Source: Ornithodoros turicata (lineage: Eukaryota > Arthropoda > Arachnida > Ixodida > Argasidae). Taken from it: 64,000 nucleotides of DNA. The stretch's first letter is position 1. Each line of letters opens with the position of its first letter. The DNA lies in contig NC_088201.1 in NCBI RefSeq assembly GCF_037126465.1, positions 189,250,031 to 189,314,030 on the forward strand, written 5' to 3'. Shown here piece by piece: positions 11,012-22,640 of the stretch. Position numbers and translations under genes: made by a program. Under the pieces are notes generated by a model. It did not search any database, was not told the origin of the DNA, and worked only from the letters and a program-made list of their open reading frames with translations.

Positions 11012-13070
11012 TATACTGCCTTGGGACCAGCCTGATCAACACCCCGCAAAATTCTCTGATATCGCCTCTGTGAGGTTCTCTCACGGCATCTGTGTACAAA
11101 TAAAGGACGATAACACGAATCGGTCCACGGCAGTGCATCAGCGCTGTTTGAGGAACTTGAGAAAAGTGACTTGTGCTATTGTGCAGTATCAGCAGTTAAC
11201 TGGCTCGGCGAAAATATTAGACAAACAGCAAATCGATTGCGATCGGCGGCATGTGTTGTGGCTAGCTGGAACTCCAGTTGTTGATGTGCAGCGCAAAGGG
11301 ATTGCCATGCTGTACACCTTTCATAAACAACTTTGCCGTTCACCACTAGTCGTCCATTTCATTTAGAGCTCTAAATTATTTCGGGTATCGTGCAAAGAAA
11401 TACCCAGGAGCGTTAAAGCAGTGCAACAGAGCTGATATCGCACTTGGGGGACGCATTCCCACGGCTGCGTTCATTGTGTTCTGTACACGCCAACCCCGTG
11501 CATGTGCAGATGGCGCCACTTATTTGTAAACAGTGAAGTGAAATGGAGGGAAATACGCTAAATATGAGGCAGAATATGAGAAAACACACTAATCTTACGC
11601 GGTCACTCACATGAAACATCTCGTTGCGCAACTAACACAGCACAGGAGAGCATTACATATCACTGTGATTTATTTTGACTGTGGATTACTAAGTGGTGTA
11701 TGTCAGAAGGTGGGTTTGGATCGGTGGTATTTTAAGCGTGCATTTTGTAAAGTATTGTATCGAATGGTGTAGAAGAGGCACGCCGTTACACTTGTATGTC
11801 TCTCATTTCACATGGTCCTGTAGATGCTACGCTCTGAAGATATGTAGGAGCGCAGTGTTCGCCTTTCACTTAGAGCTCGTGCTTACGCAGTTCTTTCCCA
11901 CGAATTGTTTGTATTTTTGAATGATTGCATTGGATGCTCGTTTACTGATATAATGTCATTATATATTCAATATACTGAAAAATGTACGAGCTTTGCAATA
12001 TTCACGATGATTTTGAAACTGTCGTCCTCACGTACAGGATTATCTTAGCCCTAATCATGGTTAGCGTTATGCTTAGGCCTAAATCAACAAAGAGCGAAAC
12101 TGAATGTCGCGACCTCTTTATGCGTACGTTTTCCAGAACATGACAGAGTTCAAAGATATACTGTTTGCTTGCATGGACAGAAGCATGAGAGTGAGGCAGG
12201 CCTTGAGACCAGTAAGTTTCCAGAAATTCAAGCGTTTTTCAGTGTGTACAGGAAAAGCGACTGGTATGCGTTTCGCTGGTACTTATTTTGTCTTGTGGCA
12301 CAATCCAGTGAGCATTCTATGCAAACAGGACATACAATTTATTCATTGATGTCCTGTAGCAAAAGTAGGATCACCGATATCTACAATTTCTCGACCCCCC
12401 ACTTATGAGTGATAATGATGGAAAAGCGAGAGGCACGGACAAAAAAGGGCGCAGCACGCAGATCTGAGTATCTGTGTGTGACACTGAGGGTGACTGAGGG
12501 CGTGTTGTCTCCCTTTGTTGGTCCGTTCCTCTCGGTTTTCCTACGTGATGGGGATGCACTAGCTTGCATGCACCCTATTGTGAGCACCCTTTTATAGATA
12601 TGGTTCATTACATAATGGACGCATTGTACGCAAGAGTACCAAGGAAAAAATAATTATTCTACTTAGCGAGATACAAGTCATCGAACAAAGGTCAGAGCAG
12701 CGTGCCTTTCGATTGGCAGCCGTACGCACATGACTTCGCTTGCGCTGTTTCACTGGCGGCGGCGAGGGCTCTGATGTCACAGCCGCATGTGTTTCTGTAG
12801 TCGCGGTGCCCATTTCCCCGCTTCTGTTACTCTCTTCGGTGTGTAACTTCCAATACAGGTTCACATGGGTGCAAAGAACAGTGTTTTTCGTTGTTCTGGG
12901 ATACCCTGGAATGACCTGGGGCAACTCATTGAAGTAATTGAACGCTATATGGAATTAAGTTAAGTTATATTATGATTTATTTTATGTTATCGCCCAGTTA
13001 CCCTGAAACTTGATATGTGAACTGATAGTGTTAGCAGATTTAGGTGTCACTGATTTTTCGTCACCAGACG

Positions 13071-13110
13071 AAGGGTAATGAATTGTATCACAGACTAATT
13101 CATTACCCTT
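13071..13110. repeat. Perfect 14-bp stem hairpin
   Basis: AAGGGTAATGAATT (13071-13084) and its exact inverse (13097-13110) are separated by 12 nt. No coding context. Possibly the ends of an internally deleted MITE. Confidence 0.5.
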
Positions 13111-13427
13111 TCCCCTGCCGCAAACTGTTCTCATCGTCTTTTGTTTTGTAGCTTCCACTTATGTCATATTCCTAAACCGGACATAAGTATAGTATAACGG
13201 TGCTGTCTTGGACCATTGTTTATCATATGGCAAAGATGGATCTCTCTAAACAACTGTGCTGGCCTACTCAACGCAGATTGCCCCGCGTAAGAGTCCGCCG
13301 TTGTGGGAGAAGTGCTCACGTACAACGCGGTATATATAATGCCACTTCGGGTGAAATATATCTAGAAAAAATGACAATTCCGCCTTCATGACGAACAACG
13401 AGAGAATACAACATACAAAATTCGAAT

Positions 13428-14042
13428 ATGCTCTGTGCCTTCCCCAAAACGGAGAAAGAGTGCAGATCCTCTGTCATAGTGCATGGTATCAACAGTGTAC
13501 GGAGATGTTTATTGAACGTACGATGGAGATCCGTCGCATGTTTTGGACATACATCCATTAGAAGGAAAAAAACATCCAGCCGGGATATCTCTGCAGCGTA
13601 CCAACAAAGTGATCTGGACAAGCATTCGATCATCTATACTACGTCTTTTCAGCTTATTTCGGATAAACGTGGAGATCTAAAGAACATGCCAAATGTCCTA
13701 ACTGAACAATACTCTGGATGTCTAGACGACATATGTGGTTTCCTAGGCTACGGTGAATTAGATATCGATTTCCAGTATTCTCAACTATATATCACCAGAA
13801 GTGACATCCTAAAAGGCCATTGGTTATATCTTTTTGCAGTTCGTCCAAGTCCATTCACAGAGCCCTTACACAGCTTTAACGCGTACACCACCCCCTATAT
13901 TAAACACAATGCCAGTGATGATGACGTCTGTGCCTGGAGGGAGAGCAGCTTGCGTTCGAAATGCTCTCGGCGTGTGAAGTATGCTTCAAGTAGGCCGCAG
14001 ATTGGTCAAGGTATATCTAAACAGGTAGCGCAACTCCCGTAG
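13428..14042 (+). other. Unclassified 204-residue ORF
   Basis: An uninterrupted plus-strand ORF, the longest without a recognised homologue in the first half of the window. The predicted protein is basic at its N-terminus (SIRRKKTSSRDIS) and has no visible signal peptide, membrane segment or metal-binding motif. There is no neighbouring partner gene and no clear splice sites. It could be chance, a fast-evolving exon or an old TE fragment. I do not assign a function. Confidence 0.25.
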
Positions 14043-16364
14043 GTTCCTGTGTCTTCAGAATGACGCCATGACAGAGACCGCCAGCGCAATCCATCCGTTG
14101 CGCGGACTACTACCATTGTAAATAAATGACGTCAGGAATGACGTCAGCAGTATGAATAATAAGTAGTGCATAATTAGCCATGGCACGTTCACATTCGCAC
14201 ACTTGGTTTGAGTTGTATTCTCTTTTCCTCACGCAGGCAACAACACCAGACTAAAACACAGAAAAATAAATCATATCAGGTTTAATTAAACATTTCATTT
14301 CGAAATACATACAGTTATCATAAGTTTTGACAACTCGAAGCAAATGGGCATCGTGATGACCACACAGAAATTAGGAAGGTTCACTTGAGGTCCGTTTCTC
14401 ACTTGGAGCTATACGTACACGTAGTGATTAGACGTTTGCAATTATTCAATGAGTGGCCATTATAGGTACATTGCGACAAAACATAGCATCGTTGGTGCAC
14501 ATCTGATTCCTCCTAACACTCACGCTATCATAGCCGCTTGTCCCATGACCAAATTATTTTTCGCGGGGCCAGCAACAGGGGATGCATTGCACTCATCTCT
14601 TCAAACGTGTTAATCTTGGTCTACGGCTCCGAGATGTGAACACCGCTTCCTGTTTACCCCAAAAAAGTGTACGAACTTCGTATTACAATGCACGGACACA
14701 CGGCACGGATACAGAGATGCACGGGCAAACTTGCCAAACTTACAAACCTGCACAAAGGGAGCAGGACATTGAAATGTACTCGGGTGGTAGATGATTTCGT
14801 ATATGTGCACGAGTGGGGCAACATTTTTTTCGACATTGAAATTATGAATAACCTATTAGTACGCACACAAGCCGTGCCCATGTTGTAAAGTTTCTTTTTG
14901 TTTACGATCGCGCTTCTACTACAAACACACAGGATAGCTCGCGCCTCGTGCTTGTAGCTTTGTCGATGGGTCTGATTTGATATGTTCGCCTGTTTTCGCT
15001 ACCAGTTTAGATATACTGTCGTTTGGTCTCCCAAGATCACGTCCCGCCATGATTGGGAAATTCGGCTGAGGGAATTAATGGGAACGCACTGCACGACGTC
15101 CGTTCCGTCCTTGAGAAGATGATGGAGAGGAAGAGCGTTAACTACCTTTTTCTTTTTCTTTTTTATCGGTCATACATCACAGACAACGCAACGGACGAAT
15201 TCCGTTCCTTTTGTGTCGGTGTCAAGTTAAGTGCATATTCTATTGCACTTCCATTTGTACTTGGGTGTCCCCTTATATAACTTTTAACACGCCCATCAAT
15301 GATTACCCTACAAAAGTCGAGGGTCAACAGACCGCGGAGAGATATATTGAAAATTAGCTATCCGGGGATGTACGACGTTATGAGTGACCTTGTCACTCTA
15401 TCTCTCTCTTTCACATCCAATCGTATAGCTGTCAAACCAACCTAGCAGATATTAGTGAGTTCTAGTGCGTTGTACGCTATCCACTGTGCGTGCGTAAGGG
15501 ACAGCGTGGCGGTTCTATGCATTGCACGAAGCTCTAAATATTTTTGCATTAGTGCAGAACCGCTGACTCTATCCCTTACCTACGAAAAATCGATAGCGGA
15601 TGGTGCACTAAGACTCCGTACTGTGTTGGAACTAGAGGCGTTCACGGAACTACGAGATTACTGTTGCTTTATAATTAGCTTAGCTTAATTACCCACAAAT
15701 GTACTTCTTTAAAACTACGAAAGAACAAGAGGAACCTGAGTGACAAGATTACCTGATAGTGTTGCGGCATAGTTTACAACTAGATGCAAACAAGAAACCT
15801 CCCCTCGACCTCCGGTGAAGACGGTAAGCACGGAGTAACGCGTTCTCTTCGAATGGCCCGTGTCAAATGATCAGACATTACGGAACGGTTATTTCCCTTC
15901 CAAGGAGTGCCCAGGAATATTTACGGCTTTCCTCGATTGATCTCTGTTGAATCACGCCATGTTCATAACGAAGTTTAATCACGCCTGAACTAACAAGCCT
16001 ACTAACCCAACCTGTACGATACTAACATAACAGTCAACACGTAACTTTTCTACAGTAAATATTCTTCAAATTGATAGCATGCACCAGGGAAACACGCATG
16101 GTCACGGTTGCCTTTGCGATATTTTTAACGCGACATTGAATAATACGCACATCTCTCAGCCCGGTTGCTGGCTACGCAAACACGTTTGATTGATATCCAT
16201 AGTCACAATGTCCATAAACGGTGGTTCATGGCAACACAGCGAATTACACATCGAAGTACACGTTCAAGCAAAATGTCCGGCATAGGGTGCAGGGCTTGGT
16301 ATACAGGAAACCCATCGAGTGCGATGTGATCGACTAATAATGCTTAATTCGCAAGAGGAGGAAA
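14043..16364. other. No gene recognised
   Basis: About 2.3 kb downstream (on the minus strand) of the ionotropic receptor-like gene. Contains only short ORFs and no clear repeat boundaries. Part may be 3' flank of that gene. Confidence 0.6.
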
Positions 16365-17183
16365 TCATCGAAGTACCAAGCGCATCCCTCGCACCATGCG
16401 TCTTGTGGCCAGCCTGATTGCACGCCTTATAGCGTCATTGTTACGCTGAAATGCTATTTCAGCGAATAGGACGGCAGTGGACATCAGCATGCCCACTGCC
16501 CAGAGCAGGAACGGTGGCCGCAGTTCCGTCATTGTTAGCGCTTCCTGTCCGGATCCCTGTGGCAGTTTGTCGTTGTCCTTTCGAACTCTGAACACTTCCA
16601 AGTTCCGTGCCCTTACATATAAACCGGACTCCACACCCTGAGTCACAATCCTGCGCGGGCTGTGGAAGTAGGGTGAAGTAATTCCTGTCATCGGGCCGGA
16701 CATGACAGTTCTTGGGAGTTCAGCTTTTCTGTAGCCCATTTGTAGGAGTTCGTTGTGCAGTTCAACACTATTTTCGAAATAATAATCCGCTGTTACGTTG
16801 CTATCCTTTCCGTCATTTTTTCGCTTTATAGAGCCATCCGCGTTGAAGCATTCACATGAACTTTTGAATACACCCGTGCTGTCGGTGCTCTCGCGCGAAG
16901 TGCACACGTAATGTTTTTCCAAAACGCAGGCTCTGTATCCGTGTTCCACAAGAAAATCATAATCAAACTCTTCGATTCCTTTTTCCAACGGCATGTCTCT
17001 CATGTACGACGTTAGCAGCCCTTGACACGCAGCAGATAAGACCATTGCAACAGGGATCCAAAACCCCAAAACTATTCGCAAGGGTTGACAGTTGAGAAAC
17101 GCTGTTGCGTCCGCCACGCTTTGTCCTAGAACAGATTTGATAAGCGGGACAGCAACTCCAAATATCCCAAGCAGCACAATGTA
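16365..17183 (-). CDS. Ionotropic glutamate receptor-like (IR), channel and S2 part
   Basis: Minus-strand exon with the C-terminal half of an iGluR/IR channel. A hydrophobic pore region runs YIVLLGIFGVAVPLIKSVLG. The M3-like helix ends SAACQGLLTSYM, matching the family pattern of small residues and LTS at the gate. An extracellular S2-like lobe of about 150 residues with several Cys follows. Last is the M4-like helix WAVGMLMSTAVLFAEIAF with a short basic tail. Arthropod IRs are ligand-gated cation channels of chemosensory dendrites. A good acceptor (CGACTTTCAG before TACATT) precedes the exon, so 17183 is taken as its start. The LBD is strongly divergent, as in many arthropod IRs. Confidence 0.75.
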   Translation of the reverse strand, partial: YIVLLGIFGVAVPLIKSVLGQSVADATAFLNCQPLRIVLGFWIPVAMVLSAACQGLLTSYMRDMPLEKGIEEFDYDFLVEHGYRACVLEKHYVCTSRESTDSTGVFKSSCECFNADGSIKRKNDGKDSNVTADYYFENSVELHNELLQMGYRKAELPRTVMSGPMTGITSPYFHSPRRIVTQGVESGLYVRARNLEVFRVRKDNDKLPQGSGQEALTMTELRPPFLLWAVGMLMSTAVLFAEIAFQRNNDAIRRAIRLATRRMVRGMRLVLR

Positions 17184-17313
17184 CTGAAAGTCGAGTGCAA
17201 CAGGGGTGGACGGTATGTGTCTTATCAACGTTCTTTAGTTTCACGGGTCTGTTCAAGGTCTTTCACCTACCCGTCCACCCCCATTGCACTCGACTTTCAG
17301 TACATTGTGCTGC
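17171..17313. repeat. 43-bp inverted duplication inside the IR gene
   Basis: 17171-17213 is repeated in reverse complement at 17271-17313 with two mismatches; the spacer is 57 nt. The arm contains the 5' edge of the channel exon and its splice acceptor. As a result a second acceptor-exon-donor-like string (CGACTTTCAG, TACATTGTGCTGCCTGG, GTAAGTG) is present on the plus strand. Confidence 0.95.
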
Positions 17314-18093
17314 CTGGGTAAGTGTGCTCCCGTGGGGCGCTTGATGCGAAGATAAGAGAAGCCTGCAAGCACACAGACGATAAATTAACAGAGAAGAAAC
17401 GCCAACACCTGCCAGCTGAGTCAATAGAACCATTTCCTTCGGCAAGTGTTCCGGGGGCATAGCGCAGCAAATAATTATGTTCTGCCTTTCAAACCTTTCA
17501 AATTTTCGGCTTCTCACGAGGTGCTTCCGAAGAGTAAATGGAGCGTCACACGTGAGGCATTCTTCAGCAAAGTAGTCCTTTAGGCAAAGGCTGCCGTTTG
17601 AAATACTCACGTTGAAGACGCCAGTGTACGAAAATTCATCCAAAATGTCCGTCCACTGTGTTCCTGCTTTAAATAGACCTTTCGCCCTCGTTGCATCAGC
17701 GTCTTCTGGTAGAATGTACATGCCCAATGAATAGTGTCGGAAACTGTCGAAAGTCCCGGGCATGAACAAATCGTTGTAAGTGCAAATTATGTGGAAAGCT
17801 CGTCCCTCCAGGACTGCAAGTTCCCAGTTCCTCCACGAAGAAGCGTTAAATATGTTCATATCTGTCCAAATAGCGATGGGAACGTCAACGTTATGAAGGA
17901 ATTTGACTAGATGGTGCGAATAAGTGTCAATACACCCTACCGATGTTCTAATGTCCATTGGCCTGTGTGCTGAGAAAACACGCACAAGCTGGGAAAGAAC
18001 GTCAGATGTCAGTAGGTCTTCAGTACAACGAAACGTCCTTGGGCATGATGTTATGTGGAATAGATACACCATCACAACAAGCATGAGATACAT
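17314..18093 (-). CDS. Ionotropic receptor-like, N-terminal part
   Basis: Starts with a Met followed by a signal-peptide-like stretch (MYLMLVVMVYLFHITSC). It continues as an extracellular domain with N-glycosylation-type sites (NAS, NVS, NGS) and paired Cys, to NIIICCAMPPEHLPKE, which resembles the S1 entry of IRs. A hydrophobic stretch VLLTQLAGVGVSSLLIY follows; its underlying DNA could instead be a very short intron (GGCAG/GTGTTG to TTGCAG/GC). It lies directly upstream of the channel exon on the same strand and probably belongs to the same gene. The frame formally runs on to a stop at 17263 inside the inverted repeat. Most of S1 and M1 is not found between the parts, so the gene may be broken or misassembled. 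Confidence 0.55.
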
Positions 18094-19189
18094 GGCCCAG
18101 CCGCGACTTCACTCGTCAAGTCGACTGCGCGGTAACTCTGTTAACCCCTCAGTCCGGTTGTCTGCGTTAATTTACGTGTTTGGTTCTTCTGTAGCGGTAT
18201 CTTTTTTGCATTGTTGAATACGCTGTGGCAGGTCAATTTTAATCAGTCAGAAAGCGCCGGGCGTCTTGACTTCCAACCACAACTTTGTGGACGATAACTG
18301 ACTACAGAGGAACATTGTGAACGGTCGGTAAGGTACTTCAACATTCACAGTGATGTAAGCAATCAACTGATGAATACTGCTATGAAGCCAAAGTGCAGCG
18401 AGCGTACGATAATGTAATTTAGTGGAATAGCGAAACTGTCTACTCTGGGTACGAGCGTATTCTTGGTTTACAAGAACATCGCATGTGTCGTTGCCATGCA
18501 ATATAGCGCACAGCTTACATTAGGCTAACTAAATTTCATACTGGGCTTGATGGAGTCGTACCTTTTTACCTCATCTGTCAATGTCACCCGCTCCGCTTAT
18601 TGCGAACAATACGTCGCATATTGTGCCTTTTGTACGAGCTCCAATAGAACATTCCATTTTGGTGTCAGTTGAATGCCCAAGATATGTCACATCTCGGCAG
18701 TTGTCGGGGAAATGTGAGCCTACGGAGCGTATGTGCTGTGGTACAGACAAAAGTGAAAATAACTTCCGGCGTTTTGCGCCCTGGTGTGCTTTGTGCACGA
18801 GATTGTCGCTCACTGCTGCATTGTTTAGAGACTGAGCACTCGCGACATTCCAACCCAGCATGCCATATATATATCCAGAAAATGTCTAGAGGATATCCAG
18901 TTTTGGACGATGGGATATCCCACGGACTTTGCCACAGAGCCCATTGGCATCCGGGAGACGTTCTGTGGACGAGCACTTCTTAGTCATTTGTAGATCCACT
19001 GGAGATCCCGGGAACATCATTTGGGGATATATGTGGACGCATGTGCGACATCATGCAAGCTGGTTCAATTGCCTTTTAAAAGTTACGCTAATATCGTTCA
19101 CGTGTTCTATGCGGTCTACATGATGTTGTGAGAAGTACTGAGGAATGACATTATTTGTACGCAGTTAAGATTTACCATAAATTCCAAAA
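18094..19189. other. No gene recognised; 5' flank of the IR gene
   Basis: About 1.1 kb. From 18860 to 19030 there are several GGATATCC/ATATCCA words resembling those at 25850-25940, perhaps parts of one dispersed repeat. No promoter can be called with confidence. Confidence 0.5.
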
Positions 19190-19610
19190 CAAGGTGGCGT
19201 GGGTAGTGAAATGTGATAAGCGTTCACTCTGACATATTTGGACGAAGTAAAGTTTCTCTCCCACGGAGAAGTTCGTGATGCGTTCTAGGAGCAGAGGTTG
19301 ATCCGAAGAAAGACGTCCGACGAGCGAAGTACTCAGCAGCAACAGTGTTTAATTAATATACACTATGTACAAGGCAATGTAAATCAAGACAAAGTCTTAC
19401 GGAACAGGAACCCGGCGGGGGTGGACGGTGATACCAAGTCCCAGACCTTCCTGTAGCAAGTGTCCCCGCTAGAACTGTCCGGAAATAGCTCGCACTCGCT
19501 TATAAAGTGCGAAATTGACCACTGCCCACTATATGCAGGGTCCAATAAAATCAAAACCGTGAAACCAAAACCAAACACCTAATTCGTTAACATAACTAGG
19601 TTTGTCACGT
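19190..19610 (-). repeat. Candidate 3' LTR of the gypsy element
   Basis: On the minus strand, downstream of the gypsy RNase H, a polypurine run GGAAAGGGGAAA (19614-19625) is followed by TG-starting sequence. Further on come a TATA-like TTTATAAGC (near 19500) and an ATTAAA signal (about 19350). This is the order expected for a polypurine tract and 3' LTR. No second LTR was found, so the boundaries are approximate. Confidence 0.35.
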
Positions 19611-20179
19611 GAATTTCCCCTTTCCAACATGAACTAAATCCAGTAAGCCGGTCCGCGATCTTGAACATGCTGTAGTATCCACAGTGCAAGTTGCTCAAGG
19701 GATTACTTCGGCCAGTAACAAAGACGCGCCAACCAAGTGGGTCATTCCCGAACGCCCAAGGCCGAACCGGACGCCGGAATGCGTGGGAAACATCAAGCAC
19801 TAACTACGGGGTACAGAGTGATGGAATTCATATAACTGAGTAATATTTTGCTTTTGCAATTAAAACCTTACGGCTCCCTCCAAAAGTTCGTTGTGGGACT
19901 CGATTGTTCCATAAGGAACACAATAATTGCAAAACAGAAATTCACAACCATGTAGTGCAGATGGCAATACTAACATATAGGCCACTAAGTTATCACAATT
20001 ATACATGAAACAAACGTAATAGTTCAGTTTCACACACTTGTGTACTCCTGGTGTACTCTGAATAGTCCACGCTGATGACAATAAAACACCAAAGTCAAGC
20101 AAAGTGAAACAGTACTACACTACTAAGAGATGAGGGTCAGTGCCCCGGAGGTCCTGTGTTCACTATCAATGCTCCTGAC

Positions 20180-21660
20180 CTACTCAAACCTAACTCGCGA
20201 CAACGCATCCGCATTTCTGTGTGCGGTCCCTTTACGGTAGACAATCTTGGCGTTATAACGCTGCATGCCGAGAGACCAACGCGCAAGTTTAGAGCCTTGA
20301 GGTGTTGCGCACGTTAGATAAGAAAGAGGGTTGTGGTCTGACACAACAGTAATCTGTGCCCCGAACACCCAATGGTCAAATTCCTTCAAGGCCCAGATGA
20401 CCGCGAAAGCCTCGTGCTCAATCGCCGCCCACCGCATCTGCGTGTCGGAGAACCTGTGGCTTGCAAAGCATATCGGCACCTCTTTGCCGCTGTCGTCAAT
20501 TTGGGCTAAGCACGCGCCCGCTGCGTACGCTGACGCATCGGTGAATACCCAGTAAGGTTTCTCGGGGTCAGGCGTCGTGTGTGCCACCGCCTGCGATAAG
20601 CTGAGCTTTAGTGCGTGAAAAGAGGCCTCTGCTTCGTCAGTCCAGGGAATTTTATTCGGGACTCTTTTCCCGGTTAGTCGCGTTAATGGACTCGCTATTT
20701 CCGCGTAACCCTTCACGTAATCACGGTAATATCCGCAGAGTCTTAGTACGCTGCGCAGTTCCTTCTTGGTTGTAGGACGCTTTAGTTCAGAGATAGTTTT
20801 TACTTTCTCTGGGTCTGGCGCGTTCGAGCCGGAGCCCACGACCTGACCTAGATAACGAACTGTGCTCTGAGCCACCTGACACTTAAATAAGTTTACAGTC
20901 AAGTTTACCGCTTCTAGCGTGGCTAGTACCGCTGACATATGCTGCAGGTGCTCGTACCATGTCTCCGAATAGACCGCTATATCACCTAAGTAGGCGCAGG
21001 CGTATGCCTGGTGGTCAGTTAGAATAGCGTTAACTGTACGCTGAAAGGTCGCAGCTGCGTTTTTGAGGCCAAAGGGCATCACTCGCCACGCGAACTGCCC
21101 GAAGTGCGTCACGAATGCTGTCTTCGCCTGGCTGTCAGGGTCAAAGGGAATCTGCCAGTATCCTCTACGTAGATCTAGCAGTGCAATGAAACGGGCCCTT
21201 CCCACTCGAAACACGAACTCCTGTTGGAGCGCCATCGGGTACGCATCGTCTACGGTATCGGCGTTTAGAGCCCGGTAGTCCACGCATAGTCTGACTCCAC
21301 CGTCCTTCGTCGCGACGCATACAACTGGGTGGGCATATTCACTCACGATGGGATATATGCCAGCCCTTGTTCGAACAGTTCGCCCACTTGCTGCTCGACT
21401 TCCTTTCGCAAAAATTGCGGCGTACAGTAGGGATGGCGTCTTTTTGGTACATGCCCTTCTCGCAATTTTACAACATGCGCGGCTACGTTGGCCACCCCAG
21501 GAACATCGCCGAAGACCGTTGCGAACGACTGAAACGTATGTCAGATCTGATCGGCTTCTTCTTTCTGCAAATGAGAAGTCGCTTCGGGAGGTAAGACCGA
21601 CACTTGCCTACAACTTTTCGTTGGTGCAGGCAAAACGTCGCCAAATTTCTCCTCGCCGTG
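20180..21660 (-). pseudogene. Ty3/gypsy reverse transcriptase and RNase H
   Basis: The minus-strand frame from about 21660 carries a linker, then the RT entry (ATVFGDVPGVANVAAHVVKL, RRHPYCTPQFLRKEVEQQV). It has a TGA at 21541-21543 and a frameshift at about 21345. RT continues with ALLDLRRGYWQIPF (first catalytic Asp) and MPFGLKNAAATFQR. The active site reads YLGD instead of YLDD (Gly codon at 20984-20986). RNase H follows: FTDAS, EHEAFAVIWAL, VSDHNPLSYL and HRNADALSR all present. The stop is at 20180. With one stop, one frameshift and a lost RT Asp, the copy is inactive. Integrase lies upstream, not downstream. Confidence 0.9.
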
Positions 21661-22480
21661 AAAAATGATTCCTACTTGATTTACTTTAGCTTTGTACCTG
21701 CGCAGATTATTCGCGTGAATACGGCGTGTCTTGCCGTCGTCTGTTAGAACTTCGTATGAATGCTGCCGATACTTTCCTACGACCTGATACGGCCCTTTCC
21801 ACTTTGCTGGTGCTTTGCTGTCCGCGTATGCTCGAAAACAATTACTTGATCGCCGGGTTCAAAGCACTTCTGTCTTGCTCCGCGGTTGTAACGTTCGACG
21901 TACTCCGCCTGGTTCTTTTCTGCGACGAGGCCCGCTGCCTCGGCTGCCGCTTTGAACTGCTCCCTCAACTGATCGAGATATTTAGCTGGGGCTTCACGAA
22001 GCTGTACCGGGGTTCCCACCTCACCTTCCCAGGTGTTCCTTAATATCGAGAGTGGGCACGTAGGTTGTCGACCGTAGAGCAACTGGAAGAGTGATACCCC
22101 GGTCGTGTCATGAGGGACCTCGCAGTACGCCCATAGGAGGTGAGGAACAAACTTGTCCCAATTTCTCGGATCATCTCGAACCATATGAAAAAGCATTCGT
22201 CGGAATACGCGGTTCCACCTTTCCACGGCACCGTTGCTTTCGTGATGTTCCGCTGTCGAGAAGCGAGGTGAGCTACCGATCCTTCTTAGAAATTATTACG
22301 TTAACTGCGAAGTAAAGTTCGTTCCTTGATCGCAGCAGATAGTCTCGGGGATGCCGGTGCGCGAAAAGATTTCAAGAAGCGCGTCGCAGGTTTTCCTTGC
22401 GGTCGGCGAAGTCAGACATATGACCTCTGGCCACCTAGTGTGGAGTTCGGTAACACAAAGAGCGTATTTGTGGCCACGCG
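21661..22480 (-). pseudogene. Ty3/gypsy integrase, located 5' of RT
   Basis: On the minus strand from about 22480: an HTRWPEVICL block (the position before it normally has the first Asp, here Glu), then PETICCDQGTNFTS with the second Asp. Two adjacent stops follow near 22303-22308. Then come HHESNGAVERWNRVFRRML with the catalytic Glu, HLLWAYCEVPHDTTGVS, and a C-terminal SH3-like end (GPYQVVGKYRQHSYEVLTD, RIHANNLRRY). The reading frame then runs through a short linker into the RT entry. Integrase before RT is the reverse of the usual gypsy order and matches the Gmr1-like type. The zinc-binding N-terminus, protease and gag were not found. Confidence 0.85.
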
Positions 22481-22496
22481 CCGACGCGATTCCACG

Positions 22497-22640
22497 TCAA
22501 GAGATCCAACGGGTCAAGAGATCCATTGAGTCAAGAGATCCACTGATGGATCTCTTGACTCGGAGGACCTTTTGACCCGTTGGATCTCTTGACCCGGTTG
22601 GATCTCTTGACTCGTCTGAGGGTTCGCCAGGCTCGGATCT
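22497..22640. repeat. GGATCTCTTGACTCGTT minisatellite with internal inversion
   Basis: About eight imperfect 17-18-bp units. The first units read as the inverse (GTCAAGAGATCCAACGG). The orientation flips near 22543, making the array a large imperfect palindrome. The same unit recurs at 23852-24020. Confidence 0.85.

Larger units (their letters stand above)
9631..13427. other. No gene recognised
   Basis: About 3.8 kb of moderately A/T-rich DNA. It holds one MITE (10799-11011) and a 14-bp hairpin (13071-13110). On the minus strand a TATAAAAGG box sits near 12591-12601, upstream of a compact 200-bp block at 12397-12597; this could be a promoter or an LTR remnant, with no coding support. All ORFs are short and unremarkable. 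Confidence 0.6.

Noticed and set aside
18571..18983. Overlapping ORFs of about 100 residues on both strands
   Set aside because: No homologue recognised and equal openness on both strands suggests chance.
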